DNA from: Microgenomates group bacterium RBG_16_45_19
GTDB taxonomy: Bacteria; Patescibacteriota; Microgenomatia; UBA1400; RBG-16-45-19
DNA: 50,889 bases
Direction of reading: 5' to 3'
Assembly: GCA_001803415.1 (NCBI GenBank)
Contig: MHDC01000004.1
Location: forward strand, 34,286-85,174
Below are positions 1-8,507 of this stretch, piece by piece (position 1 is the first letter of the stretch; each line of letters begins with the position of its first letter). Both the position numbers and the translations under genes were made by a program. The notes beneath the pieces are model-generated. The model was not told the origin of the DNA. It was given only the letters and a program-made list of their open reading frames with translations, and ran no database searches.

Positions 1-303
1 TTTGCCTTTCCCACTCCCTTTGCCCCCTGGGTTTGGTACCAGACTCGGTCTTTACCCACCGTCACCACCGGTTTCCTGGTTACTAACGATCTCACCGACC
101 TTGACTCTCAATTAGAACCGCTCCTTAAAGTTCCCGCCGTCTATGCTCTGGATTACTTGATGGATTTAACCGATCCCCAACAGTTGATCTATACCTGGCT
201 TGATCAGGCTGGTTTTCATCAAGGTTCTGCCCGGTCTTATTCTCAACTCGGTCAAGTCCGCCTGTTTGTCAAAAATGAATCTTTTGCCCGAGATATGCCA
301 TAA
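1..303 (+). CDS. C-terminal end of a probable GT-C (GT39-like) membrane glycosyltransferase (partial)
   Basis: The frame is open from the first base to the TAA at 301-303 and encodes the last 100 residues; the start lies outside the window. The fragment is soluble, with no membrane helix. It contains a stretch reading ALDYLMDLTDPQQLIYTWL followed by a GF and a QLGQVRLF strand. This resembles the C-terminal soluble tail of PMT-type membrane glycosyltransferases that use polyprenyl-phosphate sugars, like the complete GT-C gene at 6074. It precedes a glycosyltransferase gene by 9 bases, so it is probably the upstream member of the same glycan operon. The family call is tentative because the catalytic part is not visible. 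Confidence 0.45.
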   Translation, partial: FAFPTPFAPWVWYQTRSLPTVTTGFLVTNDLTDLDSQLEPLLKVPAVYALDYLMDLTDPQQLIYTWLDQAGFHQGSARSYSQLGQVRLFVKNESFARDMP

Positions 304-312
304 TGGCCTAAT

Positions 313-1407
313 ATGCGTCTTGCCCTTGATGTTTCCAGTTTACCGTATGGCACCGGTGTCTCCCGGTATACCCAAAATTTACTCTCGGCCTTAATGGCTT
401 ACTCACCTCAAGATTCTTGGTTAGCTTACGGCAGTTCCCTGCGCCAATTTCGCTCGCTCAAACGGCAAGTCGACAAGTTACCTCCCGCTCTCAAAACCGC
501 CCTCTACCCGCTCCCGCCGCTTCTGGTCGCCAATTTCTTTTACCTGACTAATTTGCCCTTGACTCGTTTGCTTGGGCCCATCGATTTGATCCACGCCTGG
601 GATTGGTACACCCCTAATCCCGGTCGGGCTGCCTTGGTCAGCACCGTTCACGATCTGGCCCTGTTCAAAACTGAGGTCGTAGCTCACTCGCAAATTCGGC
701 GCTATCATCGGCTCAGCTTGGAACGGCTAATTAAGTTTAAAGCCTGGTTTATTACTGTCTCGACTACCACCAAGCAGGATTTAATCGACCTCTTTGCCAT
801 CGACCCTGAGCGCATCACCGTTATCCCCGAAGCTTTACCTAAGGAGCGGCAAGTGACTGTCACCGCCGCCACCGCCACCGCCGTCCTCACCCAATACCGG
901 TTAACCAAACCCTATTTTCTCTTTGTCGGTAGCCTCGAACCCCGGAAAAACCTGACTCGTCAAATCGATGCCTGGAAGCACTTTCAGAAAGACTACGACC
1001 TGGTGATTGTGGGTGCTCAAGGTTGGCAAGCGGTTCCGACCCAACCTGGTCTCCACTACCTTTCGGCTGTTAATGACCACGAGTTAGCTTGCCTCTATCG
1101 CACGGCCCAGTTGTTACTTTATGTTTCCCTTTATGAAGGTTTCGGTTTACCTATTCTCGAAGCCTTCTTTTATCAATTGCCGGTGGTCACCGGCAACTTG
1201 TCCAGTATGCCTGAAGTGGGCGGGGACGCGGTTGTCCTCTGCCAACCCCAGTCTGTCGCTTCCATCATTCAAGGCATTGGCCAAGCCTTACTCCATCGCC
1301 CCGCTCTTATTACCCGCGGCCAAGCTCGACTAGAACTTTTTTCCTGGGACCAAATCGCCGCCCAGACTTACGCAGTCTATCAACAAGCCATGGCCGCAAA
1401 CAATTAA
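313..1407 (+). CDS. Glycosyltransferase family 4 (GT-B fold)
   Basis: Cytoplasmic retaining glycosyltransferase of 364 aa, the usual GT4 length. The N-terminal acceptor domain has the glycine-rich GTGVSRYTQNLL loop (residues 13-24). The C-terminal nucleotide-sugar domain opens with FVGSLEPRKN (204-213) and carries the EGFGLPILE signature (275-283), whose two glutamates are the E-x7-E motif that binds the donor sugar nucleotide. The ATG at 313 is 9 bases after the stop of the upstream partial gene, and the next glycosyltransferase starts 3 bases after this one ends, so the genes are co-transcribed. Donor and acceptor cannot be read from sequence; mannosyl or rhamnosyl transfer would be typical of this subgroup. 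Confidence 0.9.
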   Translation: MRLALDVSSLPYGTGVSRYTQNLLSALMAYSPQDSWLAYGSSLRQFRSLKRQVDKLPPALKTALYPLPPLLVANFFYLTNLPLTRLLGPIDLIHAWDWYTPNPGRAALVSTVHDLALFKTEVVAHSQIRRYHRLSLERLIKFKAWFITVSTTTKQDLIDLFAIDPERITVIPEALPKERQVTVTAATATAVLTQYRLTKPYFLFVGSLEPRKNLTRQIDAWKHFQKDYDLVIVGAQGWQAVPTQPGLHYLSAVNDHELACLYRTAQLLLYVSLYEGFGLPILEAFFYQLPVVTGNLSSMPEVGGDAVVLCQPQSVASIIQGIGQALLHRPALITRGQARLELFSWDQIAAQTYAVYQQAMAANN

Positions 1408-1410
1408 TCT

Positions 1411-2532
1411 ATGCTAATCGGGATTGACGGTAATGAAGCCAACGTGCCTCAACGGGTGGGGAGTAATTTCTATGCCTATGAAATTATTCATGCCCTATCC
1501 CGTTTAAATAGCCAGTATCAGTACCTGATTTATCTCAAGCGTCCACCTTTACCCGATTTACCCCCCTCCAATTTAGGGTGGCATTATCGGGTCTTGCGAC
1601 CGGGTCGACTTTGGACTCAGTGGCGCCTGCCCTTGGATCTTTATCTTTATCCGCGCCGACTTCAGCTCTTTTATACACCCGGACATTATGCCCCTCGGTC
1701 GGCCCCGGTTCCCACCTTGGTGACCATTCTCGATTTGGCTTTTCTTCATTATCCGTCCTTGTTTTTAAAAACCAAACGGGGCGTGGCCCAACTTAAAACT
1801 TGGACCGAATACTCGGTCCAACAGGCAGCCTATGTCTTTACTATTTCTCAACATACCCAAACCGATGTCATCACCACTTACCATAAACCTATAAATCAAG
1901 TCGGTGTGGCTTACCCCGGTATCGATTTGGCTCATTTTCGCCCACCTGACGCTGCCGCCGTTAAAACCGTCTGCCGCCGCTATCACCTCCAGCCACCTTA
2001 CTTATTGTCGGTCGGCACCTTGCAACCCCGAAAAAATCTGACTCGACTCCACTCGGCTTTCCTCAGTCTGCCGCCCAAAGGTCGGCGTTTAAACTGGGTC
2101 ATTGTCGGTAAACTGGGTTGGCTGATGGCCGATTTTAATCAAGAGCTGGCCCGTTCTCCTAAAAAAAGTCAGATTCAACGCTTAGGTTACGTTCCCAATC
2201 AAGACTTGCCTGCTTTATATGCCGGCTCCGCCGCCACCCTGGCTGTGGGTATTGATGAGGGTTTTGGTTTACCTCCGGCTGAAGCTTTAGCCTGTGCCGC
2301 TCTGGTGGTCGTCAGTCGCAGTGGCGCTTTGCCGGAAGTGGTTGGGTCGGCCGGTTTTTACGTCGATCCCTATTCTGTTACCAGTATCCGCCACGGTATA
2401 ATGGCGGCAGTCAGTCAATCCCCATCGGCCAAAGCCGCCCGCCATCGATTGGGGATTAACCACGTCAAGAAATTTAATTGGGACCAGACTGCTAAAGTCA
2501 TCGAGGCCAAATTTCATGAACTCACCCTTTAA
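1411..2532 (+). CDS. Glycosyltransferase family 4 (GT-B fold)
   Basis: A second GT4 enzyme, 373 aa, similar in design to its upstream neighbour, so the pair may have arisen by duplication. The donor domain begins at VGTLQPRKN (201-209) and contains DEGFGLPPAEAL (282-293) with the E-x7-E glutamates. The glycine-rich loop near residue 17 reads VGSNFYAYE instead of the usual GIGRY. The end overlaps the downstream acyltransferase gene by 17 bases, which indicates translational coupling. It is predicted to add a sugar to a lipid-linked oligosaccharide on the cytoplasmic face; the specific sugar is unknown. Confidence 0.9.
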   Translation: MLIGIDGNEANVPQRVGSNFYAYEIIHALSRLNSQYQYLIYLKRPPLPDLPPSNLGWHYRVLRPGRLWTQWRLPLDLYLYPRRLQLFYTPGHYAPRSAPVPTLVTILDLAFLHYPSLFLKTKRGVAQLKTWTEYSVQQAAYVFTISQHTQTDVITTYHKPINQVGVAYPGIDLAHFRPPDAAAVKTVCRRYHLQPPYLLSVGTLQPRKNLTRLHSAFLSLPPKGRRLNWVIVGKLGWLMADFNQELARSPKKSQIQRLGYVPNQDLPALYAGSAATLAVGIDEGFGLPPAEALACAALVVVSRSGALPEVVGSAGFYVDPYSVTSIRHGIMAAVSQSPSAKAARHRLGINHVKKFNWDQTAKVIEAKFHELTL

Positions 2533-3121
2533 AGACCGCCAAGGCAGACCCCTTTCCTATCCCGCTGCCCTCAGTAGAATTAGCTGTCGCTTAGTTAATT
2601 ATTGGTTGGATTTTAAAGTCTGGTTACTCTGGCTTCTGGGTTATTTTCCCTCTCACTTGGTCCGTCGCGCTCTTTTTACTCTGGCCGGTGTCCGTTTCGG
2701 CCGGCATACCACCATTCACATCGGCGCTCGTTTTTACCAACCCAAAAATATCCAGATCGGTACCGGCACCATCATTGGTGATCACGCCACTTTAGATGGC
2801 CGGGCTCCATTAACTATTGGCAATCATGTCGCCATCGCTTCCCAAGTCATGATTTTTAACTCCCAGCACGACCTTAACTCACCCACTTTTGACCCCATCG
2901 ACCAACCGGTCACTATCGCTGATTACGTCTTTATTGGTCCTCGGGTCATTATTCTGCCCGGAGTCACCATCGGGCGGGGAGCGGTCGTTGCCGCCGGAGC
3001 GGTCGTCACTCAAGACGTCCCGGCCTCAGCCGTGGTCGCTGGCGTCCCAGCTAAACTGATTCAAACACGCTCCTTAACGGATTATCATTATCGCCTGGGT
3101 CGGGCTCGACTCTTCCAATAA
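2516..3121 (+). CDS. Left-handed beta-helix (hexapeptide-repeat) O-acyltransferase
   Basis: 201 aa. After an N-terminal hydrophobic/amphipathic segment (about residues 25-55) come hexapeptide turns of the type [LIV]-G-x4 (IQIGTGTIIGDHATL, ITIGNHVAIAS, VTIGRGAVVAAGAVVTQDV). A histidine in FNSQHDLNSP sits where WcaF/NodL/Maa-type acetyltransferases carry the catalytic base, and the C-terminal VVAGVPAKLIQ is typical of that family. It probably acetylates a sugar hydroxyl of the glycan built by the neighbouring glycosyltransferases. The ATG lies inside the end of the preceding gene (17-bp overlap). It is followed by a bidirectional terminator at 3138-3170, which closes this operon. Confidence 0.85.
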   Translation: MNSPFKDRQGRPLSYPAALSRISCRLVNYWLDFKVWLLWLLGYFPSHLVRRALFTLAGVRFGRHTTIHIGARFYQPKNIQIGTGTIIGDHATLDGRAPLTIGNHVAIASQVMIFNSQHDLNSPTFDPIDQPVTIADYVFIGPRVIILPGVTIGRGAVVAAGAVVTQDVPASAVVAGVPAKLIQTRSLTDYHYRLGRARLFQ

Positions 3122-3137
3122 CTCTGATACCAAAAAA

Positions 3138-3170
3138 CCGCCCCCTTGTTGCCAAGAAGGCGGTATTTTT
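3138..3170. terminator. Bidirectional intrinsic terminator
   Basis: An 11-bp stem with two mismatches (CCGCCCCCTTG, loop TTGC, CAAGAAGGCGG) spans 3138-3163. It is followed on the plus strand by TATTTTT and preceded by AAAAAA at 3132-3137, which becomes a U tract on the minus strand. It lies between the acyltransferase (plus) and the RRM gene (minus), which converge here, so it can stop both transcripts. Confidence 0.8.
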
Positions 3171-3189
3171 ATATCACCACCGACTAATC

Positions 3190-3468
3190 TTAGTGGCTGG
3201 CAAAATTCTCATTACGTGGTTGCTGTGGTCGAGCTTCATTGACGACGATATTCCTCCCGTCAAGATCTTTACCATTGCACATTTCAATGGCTTTTTGCGC
3301 CTCTTCCGGAGTGGACATTTCCACAAAACCGAAACCTTTGGAGCGACCGGTGTTGCGGTCGGTAATTACTTTAGCGGTAGACACCGTTCCGGCTTGAGCG
3401 AAGAAATCGCCCAAAGTCTGATCGGTGGTCGCCCAAGCTAAACTGCCGACAAATAATTTATTGGTCAT
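3190..3468 (-). CDS. Single-RRM RNA-binding protein (cold-inducible Rbp type)
   Basis: A small cytoplasmic RNA-binding protein consisting of one RRM fold. RNP2 reads KLFVGSLAW near the N-terminus and RNP1 reads KGFGFVEM around residues 43-50, with the aromatic residues that stack on RNA. The tail is short (RPQQPRNENFASH) and lacks the Gly-rich region of cyanobacterial Rbps. The ATG at 3468 is preferred over a GTG nine bases upstream because an AAGGGGGG ribosome site lies about 8 bases before the ATG and would abut the GTG. This gives 92 aa. A consensus promoter lies about 125 bases upstream, leaving a long leader of the kind known for cold-shock mRNAs. It is a single gene between two glycan operons. 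Confidence 0.92.
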   Translation of the reverse strand: MTNKLFVGSLAWATTDQTLGDFFAQAGTVSTAKVITDRNTGRSKGFGFVEMSTPEEAQKAIEMCNGKDLDGRNIVVNEARPQQPRNENFASH

Positions 3469-3596
3469 GTTTTTCACCCCCCTTCATGGCATTATCGGGA
3501 ACATGACCAGGGCAACACGCCACTCTTATCTTTAAGGAAATAATAAGAAGTACAGAACGCACACAGGTTCACGCTCATCCGTTTTTAACTGGTCGT

Positions 3597-3625
3597 ATTA
3601 TACTGCCTCCCCGGAATTGGCACAA
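3597..3625 (-). promoter_or_regulatory. Promoter of the RRM gene
   Basis: On the minus strand, -35 TTGTGC (3620-3625), a 17-bp spacer and a perfect -10 TATAAT (3597-3602). The start would fall near 3590, giving a 5' leader of about 120 nt before the ATG at 3468. The -10 box is embedded in near-palindromic GTATTATAC, so the plus strand also reads TATACT (3599-3604), which could serve the GT2 gene at 3641 as a weak divergent promoter. Confidence 0.7.
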
Positions 3626-3640
3626 GATGGTAGACTTTAA

Positions 3641-4540
3641 GTGATGGACCTCTCGATTATTATCGTTTCTTATAATACCAAAGCCCTCCTGACGGCCTGT
3701 TTAGAGACACTGCTTCTGTCGGCTAAAAGTGCCTCCGGTTTGCGCTGGGAGATCATCGTCATCGACAACGCCTCCGCCGACGGCTCACCGGCGATGGTCC
3801 AACGTCAATTTCCTGAAGTGATCCTGCTTCAGCAAGCGAATAATTTGGGCTTTGGCCGGGCTAATAACGTTGGGGCCGCTCAGGCTCAAGGCCATTATCT
3901 CCTCTTGATCAATTCGGATACCAAGGTACCCAAAAACTTTATTAATCAGTTTTGGCACCAAGCCCTTCAAACTAAAGCCCAGCTTTCCAGCTGCCGCCTG
4001 CTTTATCCCGATGGTCGGCTCCAGCCACAGGGTGGAGCTTTACCTAACCTTTTCAATCTCTTTTTTTGGCAGTTTTTTTTGGATGATTTACCTCTGATTC
4101 AGGTCTATTTCCCCGCTTATCAGCGTCGGTCCTTAAGCTATTTTCAAGCCGACCAAACTCCCGGTTGGGTGAGCGCCACGGCCTTGTTGATTCAGCGTCA
4201 ATTATTCGACCGCTTAAACGGCTTTAATCCGGCGATCTTTCTCTATGGTGAAGATGTCGATCTCTGCTATCGTGCTCGGCAACTGTCAGTCCCGGTTTAT
4301 TATTTTACCACGCCATCCTTGACCCACTTCGCTCACCAAAGCGGCTCCGCCGTTCAGGCAATTATTGGCGAGTACCGCTACCTTAAATATTTCTTTATCC
4401 AATACCGCTCACCCTGGCAGTGGCCTCTGGCTAAAGTCATTTTAAAGAGCGGCGCTCGCTTGCGCCAGGGTTTATTTGGTAAGATACTAAAGCAGTATGC
4501 CAAAGCCGACGCCTATCGCCAAGCTTATCGCCTGGTATGA
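3641..4540 (+). CDS. Glycosyltransferase family 2 (WbbL/rhamnosyltransferase-like)
   Basis: GT-A fold inverting enzyme of 299 aa. It begins with the standard VSYNTKALLTACLETLL helix and strand, then IVIDNASADGS (nucleotide binding), LLINSDT (the DXD-equivalent metal site) and the C-terminal FLYGEDVDLCYR motif with the catalytic acidic residues, followed by FAHQSGS. These are the features of dTDP-rhamnose-type transferases. The ATG at 3641 opens a new operon divergent from the RRM gene. Its end overlaps the O-antigen ligase-like gene by 44 bases. The donor sugar is inferred only from family resemblance. Confidence 0.9.
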   Translation: MMDLSIIIVSYNTKALLTACLETLLLSAKSASGLRWEIIVIDNASADGSPAMVQRQFPEVILLQQANNLGFGRANNVGAAQAQGHYLLLINSDTKVPKNFINQFWHQALQTKAQLSSCRLLYPDGRLQPQGGALPNLFNLFFWQFFLDDLPLIQVYFPAYQRRSLSYFQADQTPGWVSATALLIQRQLFDRLNGFNPAIFLYGEDVDLCYRARQLSVPVYYFTTPSLTHFAHQSGSAVQAIIGEYRYLKYFFIQYRSPWQWPLAKVILKSGARLRQGLFGKILKQYAKADAYRQAYRLV

Positions 4541-6077
4541 CCGCCATTTTTTGGCTTTAATCGCGATCGTCCTGATCATTTTTATCCCCCTTTTTCCTAA
4601 ATTGCCTCTCTTTGACCTTTTACCTGGCTACATTGTCCGAGTCCGGACCGAAGATTTTCTTATTGCATTAGCGATTTTAGTCTGGTTCATCCAATTTTTC
4701 CGGGGTCAAATTAAACTTCACCCTTTAATCACCCGTCTGATTGGACTTTATTTAATCATCGGCTTCCTGTCCTGTCTCTCGGCCATGTTTATCACCAAAA
4801 CCGTACCCTTAGAATGGCTTCATGTCGGCAAGCTTTATCTTCATTATTTGCGTCGGCTGGAATACTTCTCCCTCTTTTTCATTTTCTATTCCGGGATAAA
4901 AACGGCTCTACACGCCAAACTGCTTATCTACTGTTTGGTGGGCGTTATGCTCGGTGTGGCCGTCTATGGTTACGGTCAAAAATATTTTTATTGGCCGGTT
5001 TATTCCACCATGAATCGGGAATTTTCCAAAGGCTGGCGCCTCTATTTAACCGAACATGCTCGAGTCCCGTCAACCTTTGGCGGTCATTATGATGCTGCTG
5101 CCTTTACCCTGATCGCCATCACCATCATTTTGGCTGTCTGTTTGCTCACCCCCAAGCTCTGGTTGCGCCTGGTGAGTGGGGTAGCTTTCTTAGGTGGTCT
5201 TTGGCTTCTCATCCTGACTGCTTCCCGCACCAGTTTCTTAGGTTACCTGGCTAGTCTAACGGTTCTGATGCTTTTCCTTGCCTGGATAAAATCCTGGTGG
5301 TGGGCTTTGGGCCGCTGGTTATTAGTGCTGGGTTTGAGTTTAAGTTTAATGCTGACTTTTGGTGATTTATCGCAACGGTTCAGTCAACTGCTCGGTTTAA
5401 ATCGATTGAAAGAAAAATATGCTCAACTGGCCTTGGCTCCCAAAGTACCCAGCCCCGCCGGTGACTTGGATTTAAGTGTCGCTTCGTTATCAGACCGACC
5501 TCCTCAGCCTTACCCTCGGGGTTTGCCGGCTGACGTTTACGAAGACATCCCCGACAAACAGCTTTTAATTGATGCTGACGGTCGAGCCCAGCTGATTGAT
5601 ATCCCTCGGACTTATTCCGAAAATGCCTATAAGTACGGCTTATCTGCGGCCATTCGTCTGGATGCGCTTTGGCCTCGGGCGGTGGCCGGTTTCTTACGCA
5701 ACCCGCTTTTAGGTTCTGGTTATTCTACCCTCACCAAGGAATCGGTCGGCCAGTTCACCGAAGCCGAATCCACCGACAACGATTATTTGCGCAGTTTGGG
5801 CGAAACCGGTCTCTTAGGTTTTATCAGTTTTTTTGGGGTGATTCTGACCATTCTTTTTCTCCTTCTCAAAGCCTTAAAACAGCTTCAGGAACCGATCTTT
5901 TTAGCCTTTGTTCTCGGCTTTACCGCCGCCAGCCTCGGTCTTTTACTCAATGCCTTTTATATTGATGTCTTTGAAGCTTCCAAGGTGGCCACCATTTATT
6001 GGGCATTGGCCGGCCTGAGTTTGGCCATCTTATCCCTGTCGCTGGCTGACCAGCGTCAACCGCGCCCAAAGTCATGA
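4497..6077 (+). CDS. O-antigen ligase/polymerase-like membrane protein (Wzy_C family)
   Basis: 526 aa with roughly a dozen hydrophobic segments, the first at about residues 17-37. The Wzy_C hallmark is near the C-terminal third: NPLLGSGYSTL followed by ESTDNDYLRSLGETGLLG, after a long periplasm-type loop (about residues 300-390) rich in Pro and Asp. Such proteins transfer or polymerise undecaprenyl-linked oligosaccharides outside the membrane. The start lies 44 bases inside the preceding GT2 gene and the stop overlaps the next start (ATGA). In a cell expected to lack an outer membrane it is more likely a surface-glycan polymerase or a glycan-to-protein ligase than a lipopolysaccharide ligase. 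Confidence 0.82.
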   Translation: MPKPTPIAKLIAWYDRHFLALIAIVLIIFIPLFPKLPLFDLLPGYIVRVRTEDFLIALAILVWFIQFFRGQIKLHPLITRLIGLYLIIGFLSCLSAMFITKTVPLEWLHVGKLYLHYLRRLEYFSLFFIFYSGIKTALHAKLLIYCLVGVMLGVAVYGYGQKYFYWPVYSTMNREFSKGWRLYLTEHARVPSTFGGHYDAAAFTLIAITIILAVCLLTPKLWLRLVSGVAFLGGLWLLILTASRTSFLGYLASLTVLMLFLAWIKSWWWALGRWLLVLGLSLSLMLTFGDLSQRFSQLLGLNRLKEKYAQLALAPKVPSPAGDLDLSVASLSDRPPQPYPRGLPADVYEDIPDKQLLIDADGRAQLIDIPRTYSENAYKYGLSAAIRLDALWPRAVAGFLRNPLLGSGYSTLTKESVGQFTEAESTDNDYLRSLGETGLLGFISFFGVILTILFLLLKALKQLQEPIFLAFVLGFTAASLGLLLNAFYIDVFEASKVATIYWALAGLSLAILSLSLADQRQPRPKS

Positions 6078-7519
6078 CTCGTCTCGATCGTCGGTATCAT
6101 CAACTCTTGCTCATAATTCTCGGTTTGGCCTTACTCGGTCGGCTTTACCATTTGACTACCCCCTTAGCCGATTGGCATTCTTTCCGTCAAGCCGACACTG
6201 CTTCGGTCGCTCGTGAGTTTCTCAAGCAAGGTTTTGACTTGCGCCTCCCGCGTTATCATGATCTTTCCAGTTTGCAGTCCCGCTTACCCAATCCCCAAGG
6301 TTTACGCCTGGTTGAATTCCCCCTGATTAATGCATTGGTGGCATTAACTTACCCGTCGGTCCAAGCGCTGACTGCTTGGCCACTCCATGTTTGGTATCGT
6401 TTCGTTACCCTTCTCTTTTCTCTTGGTTCGATTATTTTCCTTTACTTGATCGGTCGGCAGCTGTTTAACCTTCGGGTTGGCCTCATCACCGCCGCTTTTA
6501 TGGCTTTTTTGCCCTACAGTCTCTATTATTCCCGGACGATTTTACCGGAAATTCCCAGTGTTTGTTTAGCTTTGGCATGTCTTTACTTCGGCCTGTCCGT
6601 TCTTAAACGACCGCAGGCTTGGCGTTTTGGCCTCATTACCTTTACCGGTGCATTGGCCTTATTGCTTAAACCGACTAGTCTCTTTTTGCTCTTACCCCTG
6701 GCCGTCACGGCTGTCTTTAGTCTCCGCCGTCGCCCTCACTTAACCCCTGCCTGGTTTTTTTGTCTCTTGGCTATCACCTTGCCGCTCTATTTCTGGCGTC
6801 AATGGATCAGCTATTATCCCGAAGGCATACCCTACGCTGTTTGGCTCTATAACGGTAATGGCATCCGTCTGCGGCCGGCCTGGTTCCGTTGGCTTTTTTA
6901 CGAACGGCTAACCAAACTGGTGCTTGGTTCTGGCCTCTTACCCCTGTTTCTCATCGGTCTATGGTCAGGCATCGTGGCTTGGCGCCGCTTACCTTCAGGT
7001 CTTACCTCCTGGTTTAACTTCAGTCTCGGCCTCGGCACGTTAGCTTATTTAATTGTTTTCGCCACCGGTAACGTCCAGCACGATTATTACCAAATTATCA
7101 CTCTCCCGTTTGTCTGTCTGATTTTGGCTCATGGTTTGGACTTTATCCTGTCTACCGGCTCGCGTCCGCTCCGCTGGTTAGCCTTGGTTAGTCTCGGTCT
7201 CGGTTGGTTTCTGTCTTGGCGGTTGGTCAGTGGTTATTATCAGATTAATCATTGGTCCATTGTACATGCCGGCCAGACAGTTGATCGCTTAACCTCACCG
7301 GATGCCTTGGTCATTGCCCCCTATTTTGGTGATACCGCCTTTCTCTACCAAACTAACCGTCGGGGTTGGCCGTTGGGACGATTTATCGATGAAAAAATCA
7401 CTGACGGTGCTGACTATTATGTAACGGTTAATCGTGATGAGGAAGCCAATGACCTCCGCCAACGCTACCCCCTAGTGGCCGAAACCGAAGAGTATCTTAT
7501 TTTGCGTCTGCAACCTTAA
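6074..7519 (+). CDS. GT-C membrane glycosyltransferase (PMT_2/GT39-like)
   Basis: 481 aa with about ten membrane segments. The first extracytoplasmic loop carries DWHSFRQADTASVAREF (from about residue 33), the acidic and RQAD-type motif of the PMT_2/ArnT group, which use polyprenyl-phosphate-linked sugars. A soluble C-terminal tail with YYVTVNRDEEANDLRQRYP ends the protein, like the partial gene at position 1. It starts at an ATGA overlap with the Wzy-like gene. Its last 23 bases overlap the end of the convergent histidine kinase, with no room for a separate terminator. Probable role: adding a sugar to the exported glycan on the outer face. Confidence 0.85.
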   Translation: MTRLDRRYHQLLLIILGLALLGRLYHLTTPLADWHSFRQADTASVAREFLKQGFDLRLPRYHDLSSLQSRLPNPQGLRLVEFPLINALVALTYPSVQALTAWPLHVWYRFVTLLFSLGSIIFLYLIGRQLFNLRVGLITAAFMAFLPYSLYYSRTILPEIPSVCLALACLYFGLSVLKRPQAWRFGLITFTGALALLLKPTSLFLLLPLAVTAVFSLRRRPHLTPAWFFCLLAITLPLYFWRQWISYYPEGIPYAVWLYNGNGIRLRPAWFRWLFYERLTKLVLGSGLLPLFLIGLWSGIVAWRRLPSGLTSWFNFSLGLGTLAYLIVFATGNVQHDYYQIITLPFVCLILAHGLDFILSTGSRPLRWLALVSLGLGWFLSWRLVSGYYQINHWSIVHAGQTVDRLTSPDALVIAPYFGDTAFLYQTNRRGWPLGRFIDEKITDGADYYVTVNRDEEANDLRQRYPLVAETEEYLILRLQP

Positions 7520-8507
7520 TTCGCCTGAGGGTTACCTTAAAACTAGTCCCTTGAGGTCTCCGCCGCTTCACCTCCATCACCCCGCCATTAGCTTTAACGA
7601 TTTCCCCGGCGATGGCTAAACCCAAACCGCTGCCTTTGACCCCGGTACTTTGCCGACCGCGATAATACGGCTTAAAGATTAGACTTTGCTCCGCCTGACT
7701 AATTCCCGGTCCCGAATCGTCAACCACCAGGCTGACTTTGGTGGCCATCGGTTCCACTCTCAGTTTAATTAAACCGTGAACCGGGGTGTATTTAACCGCG
7801 TTGTCTAACAGAATCATGATGACCTGGAGTAATTGGTCAAAATTACCGGCCAGTCGCACCGGTTGTTTAAGCATCGGCCATTTAAGTTGTTGGTGTTTAC
7901 TGACCGCTAACGGTTTAATGTATGCCTGGGCTTGATTTAATATTTGGTTCAGCTCAGTCACGGCTTTATCCGGTTTTAATATAGTGGTTTTAATCCTAGT
8001 TAAAATTAACACCTCTTCCACTATCCGGGTCATATGACTAATCTCCACCGAAAAATCATTAAGGAGCTTCGCCCAGGGTTTGGTCAGTGGTTTATGGGTG
8101 CGTTTAAACGCCTCCAATTGCAGTTGCATGGCCGTTAGCGGCGTCCGTAAGCCATGGGAGACATTGGCCGTGAAATCGGCTTGCGTTTGCATCATGGTTT
8201 GGATTGGTTTTAAGGTTTTGCCCGCTAGCCACCAGGCAATAATCCCGGAGCCAATCAATAAGCCGACATCAAAAATCAGGACTCGGTGTTTAAACCGTCG
8301 GTTGAATTCGGCATAAGTATCATTCAGTTCCACCAATTTGCCTTGATCTTGGCTGTAGGACTTCACCACCGTGTAAACCCTGACGTAAGCGGAGTCTTTA
8401 GCCTCGAACGTGAGGTAAGTAAAACCGGTGATTAATCCAGCCAGAATCACCAAGTACCACGCCGTTAACCTCAGCCTGGCTTGGATAAAGGGATCAGTGA
8501 GCGCCAT
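7497..8507 (-). CDS. Two-component sensor histidine kinase
   Basis: 336 aa membrane kinase. TM1 at about residues 14-34, a short extracytoplasmic segment of about 40 residues, TM2 at about 76-95, and no clear HAMP domain. The HisKA H-box is NVSHGLRTPLT with phospho-acceptor His118. The ATPase domain has the N box NAVKYT, the G1 box DDSGPGIS, an F box (LIFKPYYRG) and the G2 box GSGLGLAI. It starts 14 bases inside the end of the upstream response regulator, so the two are translated together. The sensor loop is too small for a known ligand domain, so the stimulus may be in the membrane. Position beside the glycan cluster suggests envelope regulation, which is inference. Confidence 0.92.
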   Translation of the reverse strand: MALTDPFIQARLRLTAWYLVILAGLITGFTYLTFEAKDSAYVRVYTVVKSYSQDQGKLVELNDTYAEFNRRFKHRVLIFDVGLLIGSGIIAWWLAGKTLKPIQTMMQTQADFTANVSHGLRTPLTAMQLQLEAFKRTHKPLTKPWAKLLNDFSVEISHMTRIVEEVLILTRIKTTILKPDKAVTELNQILNQAQAYIKPLAVSKHQQLKWPMLKQPVRLAGNFDQLLQVIMILLDNAVKYTPVHGLIKLRVEPMATKVSLVVDDSGPGISQAEQSLIFKPYYRGRQSTGVKGSGLGLAIAGEIVKANGGVMEVKRRRPQGTSFKVTLRRIKVADAK

